A stretch of DNA of 6,678 nt, from positions 1 to 6,678 of the forward strand of contig JAEYNS010000349.1 of assembly GCA_023412435.1 (NCBI GenBank), written 5' to 3'. Source of the stretch: Actinomycetes bacterium. GTDB lineage: Bacteria > Actinomycetota > Actinomycetes > Propionibacteriales > Propionibacteriaceae. The notes under the pieces were generated by a model, which was not told the DNA's origin, did no database searches, and was given only the letters and a program-made list of their open reading frames with translations. Every line of letters starts with the position of its first letter. The stretch's first letter is position 1. Made by a program: the position numbers and the translations under genes. This document shows, one piece after another, positions 1 to 5,014 of this stretch.

Positions 1-712
1 GCCCCTGCGCGACGATCATGTTGAGCTCGCCCGGGCCGTACTTGCCCAGCCAGTCCTGGGTGAGGGCCAGCGCCTTGGCGGCGTCCCAGTTCGCAGTCTG
101 CTCGGCGACCACATCGATGTTCGGGTAGCCGGCGATGACCTCGTCGAAGCCCTGCTTGCGCAGCAGCTGAGCCGAGGTTCCCAGCGCACCCATCATGTAG
201 GCGATCTTGCCGCCGTCGGTCAGGGTCTCGGCTACCAGCTTCGCCTGCTGACGGCCGAACTCGACATCGTCGGCGCCGACGAAGGTAACGATCTCGGCCG
301 CCTCGTCATCGGCGCGGTTGTTCACTGCGAAGACCGGGATCCCGGCCTCGTTGGCCTTCTTGATCGCGGGGACAATGCCCTTGGCGTCGGACGGCGTCAC
401 CAGGATGGCGTCGACGCCCTGAGCGATCAACTGCTGGATGCCGGCGACCTCGGTGCCGATGTCGCCCTTGCCGTCAACGATGGTCAGCTTCACGCCCAGA
501 GCCTCGGCGGTCTCCTGCTGCCCCTTGATGAAGTTGGAGTAGAACGGGACCGACGTGTTCCAGATCATGGAGCCGATCGTGATCTCGGCAGGTGGTGCCT
601 CCGAGCCGCCTGTGGGCTCGGGTGCAGGGGTGGCGGACGGCGTACATGCCGTCAGCACCAGGCCGGCCGCGAGCGTTGCGGCCACCACTGCTCGTCGTGT
701 GCGGTGCCTCAT
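1..712 (-). CDS. Sugar ABC transporter substrate-binding lipoprotein (C-terminus cut by window edge)
   Basis: This is the extracellular sugar-binding component of a ribose/xylose/allose-type ABC importer (type 1 periplasmic-binding fold). The first 237 residues are visible and the rest lies left of the window. The ATG at 712 has GGAGG (718-722) five bases upstream. An Arg-rich N-terminus and hydrophobic stretch end in the lipobox L-T-A-C, with the lipidated Cys at residue 23, followed by a Pro/Thr/Ser-rich linker to about 42. The mature part starts ITIGSMIWNTSVPFYSNFIK and continues with family-typical segments QQLIAQGVDAILVTPSDAKG (about 93-112) and GIPVFAVNNRA (about 124-134). It is last of the three genes visible in the minus-strand operon, 39 bp after the permease. 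The sugar is unknown. Motifs and context make the general role very secure. Confidence 0.93.
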   Translation of the reverse strand, partial: MRHRTRRAVVAATLAAGLVLTACTPSATPAPEPTGGSEAPPAEITIGSMIWNTSVPFYSNFIKGQQETAEALGVKLTIVDGKGDIGTEVAGIQQLIAQGVDAILVTPSDAKGIVPAIKKANEAGIPVFAVNNRADDEAAEIVTFVGADDVEFGRQQAKLVAETLTDGGKIAYMMGALGTSAQLLRKQGFDEVIAGYPNIDVVAEQTANWDAAKALALTQDWLGKYGPGELNMIVAQG

Positions 713-717
713 GGGTT

Positions 718-722
718 CCTCC
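718..722 (-). promoter_or_regulatory. Ribosome binding site of the sugar-binding protein gene
   Basis: On the minus strand GGAGG lies five bases before the ATG at 712. This fixes the start of the binding-protein gene and places the lipobox Cys at a normal signal-peptide distance. Confidence 0.7.
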
Positions 723-751
723 GATGGTTGGTTGTGGCTTGGGGCGGGGAA

Positions 752-1723
752 TCAGGTGGCGCGGCGTCGGCGCTGGAGGGTGTCGATGGTCACGGCGCCG
801 ATGATCACGGCGCCGGTGATCGCCGGCTGCCAGTAGGGAGAGATCCCGAACTGGTTGAGGGCGTTGGACACCACGCCCAGCAGGAGCGTGCCCACGACGA
901 CGTTGCCGACGCCGCCGGCGCCTCCGGTCAGCGGGACACCTGCGATAGCGACCGCGGCGATCGCGGAGAGCGGCCAGCTGGTGGCGGAGGCAGGCTGGCC
1001 GATCGACGGCTGCGCGAGCAGGATCAGGCCGCCGATCGATGCCGTCAGCGCGCCGAGGGTGTAGACGATGACGGTGAGCCGCTTGACCTTGATGCCGGCA
1101 AGCCTCGACGCCTCCGGGTTCCCGCCGACGGCGTAGACGCGGCGCCCGAAGACCGAGGTGTTCAGCATCACGGCAACCGCAGCGATCACGACGGCGTAGA
1201 TCAGCGCGGCGACCGGGATCGGGCCCAGTCGTCCGAGCCCCACGACGGTGAACTCGTCCGGCACCCCGTAGACCGGTGCGGCGTCGGTGAGGACGTACAG
1301 CACCCCCGTGACGAGGACCTGGGTGCCGAGGGTGACGACGAACGGATTGATGCCGATCCCGGCGATCAGCGAACCGTTGCCCAGCCCGACGACCAGTCCG
1401 ACCGCGAGGGCGGCCAGGATGCCTGGGAGGATCCCGAACTGCCCCATTGTCCACGCGGCGAACACCGAGCTGGCCGCGCCCACGGCGCCGACGGAGAGGT
1501 CGAAACCCCCGAGCAGGATCATGAGGAGCATCCCGCACGCGACGATCCCGATGATCGACTGCTGCTCGATGATGTTGACCAGGTTCGCAGGGCTGCGGAA
1601 GCCGGGAGAGACGATCGCCAGGATCGCGACGAGCGCAACGAAGGTCAGCAGGAGCGCCCGTTTCGAGGCCCAGTGCAGGAGCCGGGTCGTGACCGGCGGT
1701 GCAGAGGTGGCGGCGGCCGTCAT
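752..1723 (-). CDS. Sugar ABC transporter permease, RbsC/XylH/AlsC-type
   Basis: This is the membrane channel subunit of a monosaccharide ABC importer (branched-chain-transporter-like BPD_transp_2 family), 323 residues and of normal length. About eight to ten hydrophobic segments are evident, the first at about 23-40. Family hallmarks are GGFDLSVGA (72-80), INPFVVTLGT (125-134), the cytoplasmic loop FGRRVYAVGGNPEASRLAG (192-210) that meets the ATPase, and FGISPYWQ (292-299). The usual GGRGS-like stretch reads GGAGGVG (268-274), without Arg. The ATG at 1723 shares its A with the kinase TGA (TGATG) and has GAAGGAG about seven bases upstream; a TTG at 1726 is an alternative start. The overlap implies translational coupling. 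The partner binding protein is next downstream, but no ATPase gene is in view. Substrate not deducible. Confidence 0.95.
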   Translation of the reverse strand: MTAAATSAPPVTTRLLHWASKRALLLTFVALVAILAIVSPGFRSPANLVNIIEQQSIIGIVACGMLLMILLGGFDLSVGAVGAASSVFAAWTMGQFGILPGILAALAVGLVVGLGNGSLIAGIGINPFVVTLGTQVLVTGVLYVLTDAAPVYGVPDEFTVVGLGRLGPIPVAALIYAVVIAAVAVMLNTSVFGRRVYAVGGNPEASRLAGIKVKRLTVIVYTLGALTASIGGLILLAQPSIGQPASATSWPLSAIAAVAIAGVPLTGGAGGVGNVVVGTLLLGVVSNALNQFGISPYWQPAITGAVIIGAVTIDTLQRRRRAT

Positions 1724-2673
1724 CAACAGGCTCCTTCTTCACGGTGCGGGTCGGTGAGCGCAAGCTTCTGGATCGCGAGATGGACGGCGCCCAGCGCGGT
1801 GGCGCTCGGCTCGAGATCGGAGATCACGACCTCAGGCGGTACGGCGGTGACCGGGCGGACGAGGTCGAGCACGCGAGGGATGAACGGCGCGAGAGCACGC
1901 CCCACCGAGCCGTCGAGGATGACGACGGCCGGATCGACGACGGCACTGAGCGTGCTGATACTCACCGCCAACGCCTGGAGCACCGGAGCCAACAGGGTCT
2001 TGGCGGCCTCCGAGCCGTTCGCGGCAGCCCGGAACAGGGCGCGCGCATCCGCGTCCTCTCCCAGCTCGTGCACCGCCTCGGGATGATCCGCCAGGTAGGC
2101 CGCGACACGGGAAGCGATGGCGGCGCCGGACAGGGTCTGCTCGAGATCGGCAGGGCGGGCGTGCGGATCGACGCCGGGGAGTCCCCCCAACTCCCCCGCG
2201 CCGCCGTTGCTGCCCCGCAGGGATCGACCACCGCTGACTATCGCACCGCCCAGCCCTGTACCAACGGCAATGACGGCGTAGTCGGCAATACCGCGGGCGC
2301 GCCCGACGAGCCCCTCGGCCAACGCGGCCAGGTTCACGTCGTTCTCAACCCAAACCGGCGCCGGAAGGGGCTCGAGGTGAGCGGCAAGGTCGAAGCCGTC
2401 CCAACCCGTGTGGGGGCCGCGGACGGCGTACCCGGTGGCAGGGTCGATCACAGCGGGGATCCCGATGCCGAAGCCTGCGATCGTCGCGTCCTGTGCCTGG
2501 GCAACGATGGTCAACTCGCGGGTCGCCCGGATCAGCGCACCCTCTGCGCTGCCGGCTTCGGCCACCGCGAACTGCCGTTCGACAAGCGGTCGGCCCGTCG
2601 GCGTCGCCAGCACGCCGAGGCACTTGGTGCCTCCGAGGTCGATGCCGGCGACAACGTGCTGCGGGAAGGTCAT
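1723..2673 (-). CDS. ROK-family sugar kinase
   Basis: A cytoplasmic ATP-dependent sugar kinase of the ROK family, 316 residues, likely phosphorylating the sugar imported by the transporter encoded downstream. It shows the phosphate motif GIDLGGTK (10-17), GFGIGIPAVIDP (67-78), the catalytic Asn-Asp pair in ENDVNLAALAE (110-120, Asp112), the second nucleotide motif VGTGLGGAIVSGG (137-149) and GGAGELGG (157-164). The family's zinc site is absent: the His that normally follows Glu-Ile-Gly is Gly164, and the Cys-x-Cys-Gly-x2-Gly-Cys stretch is replaced by DPHARPADLEQ (169-179). The ATG at 2673 is preferred because GAGG lies seven bases upstream; an in-frame GTG at 2700 has no good ribosome site and lies in the predicted promoter. 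It is first in the operon. By analogy with als and xyl clusters it could be an allokinase or glucokinase-like enzyme; specificity is open. Confidence 0.9.
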   Translation of the reverse strand: MTFPQHVVAGIDLGGTKCLGVLATPTGRPLVERQFAVAEAGSAEGALIRATRELTIVAQAQDATIAGFGIGIPAVIDPATGYAVRGPHTGWDGFDLAAHLEPLPAPVWVENDVNLAALAEGLVGRARGIADYAVIAVGTGLGGAIVSGGRSLRGSNGGAGELGGLPGVDPHARPADLEQTLSGAAIASRVAAYLADHPEAVHELGEDADARALFRAAANGSEAAKTLLAPVLQALAVSISTLSAVVDPAVVILDGSVGRALAPFIPRVLDLVRPVTAVPPEVVISDLEPSATALGAVHLAIQKLALTDPHREEGAC

Positions 2674-2698
2674 GCAGGTTCCTCTGTAGAGCTCTTTC

Positions 2699-2727
2699 AC
2701 TAGACTCTAGTTTCACTTCGCAATCAA
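2699..2727 (-). promoter_or_regulatory. Putative promoter of the sugar operon, with overlapping operator
   Basis: On the minus strand TTGATT (2722-2727) and TCTAGT (2699-2704) are separated by exactly 17 bases, a reasonable sigma-A-type -35/-10 pair 26 bases upstream of the kinase ATG. The -10 lies inside the perfect 13-bp palindrome ACTAGACTCTAGT (2699-2711). The heptamer AGTGAAA (TTTCACT on the plus strand) occurs twice, at 2695-2701 and 2711-2717, 16 bases apart. A repressor bound here would block the polymerase, which fits regulation by the divergently encoded ROK repressor. Promoter elements are inferred from consensus only. Confidence 0.4.
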
Positions 2728-2749
2728 ATACAAGATCTTCCTCGGTGAG

Positions 2750-2788
2750 CGCGGTCCTGCAACCGCGGCCATCTGGTCAAGAGGACCA
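2750..2788. promoter_or_regulatory. Interrupted palindromes in the divergent intergenic region (candidate operators)
   Basis: Two exact inverted repeats lie between the divergent genes. CGCGGT is separated by six bases from ACCGCG (2750-2767), and TGGTC by five bases from GACCA (2774-2788). They sit upstream of the repressor gene and could be regulator sites or chance GC-rich dyads. Confidence 0.25.
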
Positions 2789-2803
2789 CCGCTGCCCTAT
2801 CTT
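2774..2803 (+). promoter_or_regulatory. Weak candidate promoter of the ROK repressor gene
   Basis: On the plus strand TGGTCA (2774-2779) and TATCTT (2798-2803) are 18 bases apart, each matching four of six consensus bases. Transcription would start near 2810 and leave a short leader containing the GGGAGG ribosome site (2828-2833). This is one more reason to start the repressor at 2842 rather than 2803. The call is weak. Confidence 0.25.
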
Positions 2804-2827
2804 TGTTACCGAAATGCAATCAAACGC

Positions 2828-2833
2828 GGGAGG
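2828..2833 (+). promoter_or_regulatory. Ribosome binding site deciding the TTG start of the repressor
   Basis: GGGAGG lies eight bases before the TTG at 2842. The in-frame TTG at 2803 has no such sequence upstream and would place this site inside the coding region. Confidence 0.6.
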
Positions 2834-2841
2834 TTGCAGCC

Positions 2842-4026
2842 TTGGTCAACGGCCTGAAGGAGATCCACCGCGGCGCCATCCTGAGCGAGTTGCTCCGCCG
2901 CCGGCCAGTCAGCAGGCGCGACATCGCGCTGGGAACGGGGATTTCGCCCGCGACCGTGAGCCGGGTCATCGAGCAGCTGATTGCCGAGGGCATCGTGCGG
3001 GAGGAGCGCGAACTCCGCGTCGAGACCAGAGGACGGCGAGCCGTGCTTCTGGACGTTGTCGCGGAACGGAGTCATGTCGTCGGGGTGGACCTCGGCGCCA
3101 CCAACACCCGGATCGTCCTGGCTGATCTGTCCGGCCGTCCGCTGGTGGCGACGCGCTTCCCCACCAGACGAGACGCGCCCGCGGGGGAGCTCGCCGACTG
3201 GCTCGCGCACGAGATCAGGACGACCGCCCGCGCGGTCTGGCCGTCGGTAGCTAGTGTCTGCATCGGAGTCCCCGGCGCGGTTCGCACCTCCGGCGGCCAG
3301 ATCTCCAACGCTCCCAACCTCTCCCAGGTCGAGGAACCCGTGTTCCTGTCGCGCCTGCGGGATCGGTTGGGCAAGCCACTGCTTCTCGACAACGACGCGA
3401 ACTACGCCCTCTTGGGCGAACTGCACTTCGGCGCGGCGCACCAGGCCACCACCGCCGCGATGCTCACGATCGGAACGGGCCTCGGCGTCGGCCTGGCGAT
3501 CGACCGGCAGGTACTGCGCGGCGAGCACGGCCTGGTCGGGGAGTTTGGCCAACTGCCGGTGGGCCCCTTCGGCGCCCGCCTGGAGCACATGGTTACCGGC
3601 CCGGGCATCCTGCGACGAGCCAGGGAGGCAGGAGTCGACCTGGCCGATCCTGCGGACCTGTTCCTTCTCGACCCGCCGCCCCAGGTAGCCCATCTGCGGG
3701 CTCAGTTCGACCAAGCGATGCTCATTGTTCTGACCGCCGCGACGGTCTCCTGCGAGCCGCAGCTCATCATCCTCGGGGGACGCGTGGGACAGGCGCTGAT
3801 CGCCGACACCGACCGATATCGACAAGGTCTGCTCGCCACCCTGCGAGTGGCGCCAGAAATCTCCGGCGCGACTCTCGGCGACTTCTCCGGAGCCGCCGGC
3901 GCGGTCGTGGACGGCCTCCAGCGTGCCTATCACGAACTCGGCGTGGCTGCCGACAGCCTCGGGGATCTGCCCGCCGCCGGCGCACTCAGTCTGACCGCGA
4001 CAGAAGCCGTGATGTCGGGTCGCTGA
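2842..4026 (+). CDS. ROK-family transcriptional repressor (NagC/XylR type)
   Basis: A cytoplasmic sugar-responsive DNA-binding regulator, 394 residues from the TTG at 2842 (407 if read from the TTG at 2803). The N-terminus is a winged helix-turn-helix: GAILSELLRRRPVSRRDIA, then TGISPATVSRVIEQLIAEG (32-50) as the recognition helix region and wing. The ROK sugar-binding part follows: VVGVDLGATNTRIVLADL (79-96), CIGVPGAV (140-147), LLDNDANYALLGEL (181-194) and IGTGLGVGLAIDRQVLRGEHG (210-230, key residues Gly211, Gly213 and Gly215). Where the family has Glu-Ile-Gly-His and the zinc Cys motif, this protein has GEFGQ (233-237) and no cysteines, so no zinc site is expected. It is transcribed away from the kinase-permease-binding protein operon and most likely represses it, released or strengthened by the sugar or its phosphate. 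The effector is unknown. Confidence 0.9.
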   Translation: MVNGLKEIHRGAILSELLRRRPVSRRDIALGTGISPATVSRVIEQLIAEGIVREERELRVETRGRRAVLLDVVAERSHVVGVDLGATNTRIVLADLSGRPLVATRFPTRRDAPAGELADWLAHEIRTTARAVWPSVASVCIGVPGAVRTSGGQISNAPNLSQVEEPVFLSRLRDRLGKPLLLDNDANYALLGELHFGAAHQATTAAMLTIGTGLGVGLAIDRQVLRGEHGLVGEFGQLPVGPFGARLEHMVTGPGILRRAREAGVDLADPADLFLLDPPPQVAHLRAQFDQAMLIVLTAATVSCEPQLIILGGRVGQALIADTDRYRQGLLATLRVAPEISGATLGDFSGAAGAVVDGLQRAYHELGVAADSLGDLPAAGALSLTATEAVMSGR

Positions 4027-4060
4027 GCGTTCCCTCCATCCGGGACAAGTCAGAGTGGCG

Positions 4061-4089
4061 CACAACCGGTGGGCCACAACCGGGTGGGC
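4061..4089. repeat. Imperfect tandem repeat next to the displaced tRNA fragment
   Basis: The 14-base unit CACAACCGGTGGGC (4061-4074) is followed directly by a 15-base version with one extra G (4075-4089). The second unit runs into the displaced tRNA-Lys fragment, so its last bases are the tRNA end (GGTGGGC). It could be a local slippage duplication or a remnant of recombinase-site duplication. Confidence 0.7.
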
Positions 4090-4119
4090 CCACTGGAAAT
4101 CGAACCCAGAACCCGCGGA
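4083..4119 (-). repeat. Displaced 3' fragment of tRNA-Lys (putative attachment-site remnant)
   Basis: These 37 bases match 4892-4928 inside the intact tRNA-Lys gene at 36 of 37 positions, in the same orientation. The only difference is at 4097 (A here, G at 4906), in the T stem. The copy runs from two of the three CCA bases through the acceptor 3' strand, T arm and variable loop to the 3' strand of the anticodon stem. Identity stops at the anticodon loop. No 5' half is present, so this is not a functional tRNA. It has the position and extent expected of the original tRNA end displaced by an integration event. Confidence 0.8.
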
Positions 4120-4204
4120 CGTTCAGCCAACTACATCCGGACGACGCCCACCGAGCATCTGGACGGAATCCGTCGCGACCGCCGAACGAAGACCTGAGGC
4201 GGGA

Positions 4205-4615
4205 CTAGGTCGGCTGCCAGATTCGCAGGGGAACCAACTCGGCTGCATTCTCGAAGTCGCGATCCGTGGTCAGCAGTTCCAGGTCGTTCCCGATGGCGAG
4301 TTGGGCGAGCAGCGCGTCCACCGAGCCGAGCTGGACGCCCGCCTGACGGCATGTGTTCGCCAACCGGGCAGCCTCGATGTAGTCGTCGCGGGTCGGCTCG
4401 ATCAGCTCCAGCGGAGCCAGGTCGCTCAGGATGCGTTCCTGCGCGACTGGCGGAATGAAGCCGCGAAGCAATTCCAGCAGCACCATGCCGGCGATAGCGA
4501 CCAACTCACCGCCCACGAGCGCCGCTCGCAGGACAGTCACCTGCGGAATGTTCGGCGGCGCGTCCCGCCGGTAAGCCAGCGACCAGACGCTGGTGTCGAC
4601 CAGAAGCCGGCTCAC
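4205..4615 (-). CDS. vapC: VapC-family PIN-domain ribonuclease toxin
   Basis: Toxin of a type II toxin-antitoxin pair, 136 residues, the usual size for a single PIN domain. PIN nucleases use a cluster of acidic residues to bind Mg/Mn and cut RNA. Visible here are Asp7 in LLVDTSVW (4-11), Glu48 in LLELLRG (46-52), Asp100 in SVDALLAQLAI (98-108) and Asp118/Asp120 in TTDRDF (116-121). The fold appears intact and the toxin probably active. The GTG start at 4615 overlaps the vapB stop by four bases (GTGA), giving translational coupling with the antitoxin made first. Many characterised VapC toxins cleave tRNA or rRNA; the target of this one cannot be read from sequence. It lies within the segment bounded by tRNA-Lys repeats and is convergent with the ROK repressor. 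Confidence 0.93.
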   Translation of the reverse strand: MSRLLVDTSVWSLAYRRDAPPNIPQVTVLRAALVGGELVAIAGMVLLELLRGFIPPVAQERILSDLAPLELIEPTRDDYIEAARLANTCRQAGVQLGSVDALLAQLAIGNDLELLTTDRDFENAAELVPLRIWQPT

Positions 4616-4836
4616 TCGGCCGGCACCACACCAAGGTCACGGCTGCGTCGGTCGGCCTTGTAGTCGTATCCCTCGTCCCAATCGAGGGTGCCGAATGACT
4701 CGACGATCCGCGCCTGCTCGCGTCGTGCGATGAACTCGCGCAGCGCGATTGTCACGGCCTCTTTCTTGGTACGCACCCCACTCACGGACAGCGCGTGGTC
4801 GAGCAGCTCAGGGTCGATCGCCAGATTGGTAGCCAT
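4612..4836 (-). CDS. vapB: VapB-family antitoxin
   Basis: Antitoxin partner of the downstream PIN toxin, 74 residues. The N-terminus (MATNLAIDPELLDHALSVSG, residues 1-20) begins with a short beta strand and leads into the helical SGVRTKKEAVTIALREFI stretch (19-36), typical of ribbon-helix-helix VapB proteins that dimerise and bind their own promoter. The C-terminal tail FGTLDWDEGYDYKADRR (48-64) is the acidic/aromatic segment that in this family wraps the toxin active site. The ATG at 4836 is set by AAGGAGG (4842-4848) five bases upstream; the open frame extends to 4902 but that would run into the tRNA gene. It lies 54 bases downstream of the tRNA-Lys 3' end on the same strand and overlaps vapC by four bases. 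Expected regulation is autorepression by VapB-VapC at the repeats just upstream. Confidence 0.93.
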   Translation of the reverse strand: MATNLAIDPELLDHALSVSGVRTKKEAVTIALREFIARREQARIVESFGTLDWDEGYDYKADRRSRDLGVVPAE

Positions 4837-4841
4837 GTGCG

Positions 4842-4848
4842 CCTCCTT
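4842..4848 (-). promoter_or_regulatory. Strong ribosome binding site of vapB
   Basis: AAGGAGG on the minus strand, five bases from the ATG at 4836, is a near-perfect Shine-Dalgarno sequence. It fits the need for antitoxin to be made in excess of toxin, whose GTG start has no comparable site. Confidence 0.75.
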
Positions 4849-4882
4849 ACACATGAGTCTACACATGTGGCACGAGTCTCGT
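4848..4882 (-). promoter_or_regulatory. Candidate vapBC operator/promoter region
   Basis: The octamer CATGTGTA (minus strand) occurs twice, at 4848-4855 and 4860-4867, with four bases between, so the period is 12. The upstream copy overlaps the palindrome CACATGTG (4862-4869). A second palindrome, ACGAGTCTCGT, lies at 4872-4882. A TAGACT (4856-4861) between the octamers could serve as a -10, but no good -35 is seen. Repeats of this kind immediately before an antitoxin start are typical VapB binding sites. Confidence 0.4.
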
Positions 4883-4890
4883 TTGACTGC

Positions 4891-4966
4891 TGGTGGGCCC
4901 ACTGGGAATCGAACCCAGAACCCGCGGATTAAAAGTCCGCTGCTCTGCCGATTGAGCTATAGGCCC
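4891..4966 (-). tRNA. tRNA-Lys (anticodon TTT), CCA encoded
   Basis: A complete 76-base cloverleaf. The acceptor stem GGGCCTA pairs with TGGGCCC, including one G-U. The D arm is GCTC/GAGC. The anticodon stem GCGGA/TCCGC carries the loop CTTTTAA with anticodon TTT. The variable loop has five bases, and the T stem CTGGG/CCCAG has loop TTCGATT. The discriminator is A and CCA is encoded at 4891-4893. Its last 37 bases apart from the final A are duplicated at 4083-4119. The vapBC pair follows on the same strand, so read-through from the tRNA promoter could contribute to its expression. Confidence 0.97.
4892..4928 (-). repeat. tRNA-proximal copy of the 37-bp repeat (putative attachment site)
   Basis: This is the part of the intact tRNA-Lys gene repeated at 4083-4119 (36/37 identical). 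It covers CC of CCA, the discriminator, acceptor 3' strand, T arm, variable loop and the 3' side of the anticodon stem, the usual crossover zone for tyrosine recombinases that target tRNA genes. Confidence 0.75.
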
Positions 4967-5014
4967 CGCCCGCCGATCGTACCGGGGGCGCTGGACGGCG
5001 TGCACACTGGAGGG

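Larger units (their letters stand above)
4083..4928 (-). mobile_element. Putative tRNA-Lys-integrated vapBC cassette (no integrase)
   Basis: The segment is bounded by direct repeats of the tRNA-Lys 3' part (4083-4119 and 4892-4928, period 809 bp). Seen from the tRNA, it lies on the 3' side, exactly where elements inserting into tRNA genes sit: one repeat completes the tRNA and the displaced copy marks the far end. The only genes inside are vapB and vapC, on the tRNA strand. No integrase, excisionase or replication gene is present. It may therefore be a deletion remnant of a larger island, a cassette moved in trans, or a simple duplication of the tRNA end. The repeats are observed; mobility is inferred. 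Confidence 0.45.

Noticed and set aside
474..4077. Long open frames antisense to or out of frame with the transporter, kinase and repressor genes
   Set aside because: They are Arg/Gly/Asp-rich with no recognisable motifs, lie over well-supported genes, and reflect the low stop-codon frequency of high-GC DNA.
4083..4119. A second tRNA gene or tRNA pseudogene
   Set aside because: Only the 3' part is present and identity ends sharply at the anticodon loop. It fits a displaced attachment-site copy better than a decayed tRNA gene.
4055..4663. Plus-strand open frame over vapC
   Set aside because: It begins within the displaced tRNA region, has no family features, and is the shadow of the clear PIN-domain gene.
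4688..5014. Upstream extension of the apical-domain protein in the same frame
   Set aside because: The frame stays open to 4688, but this would translate across the tRNA-Lys gene and antisense to vapB. The plausible starts are the GTG codons at 5015 or 5000.
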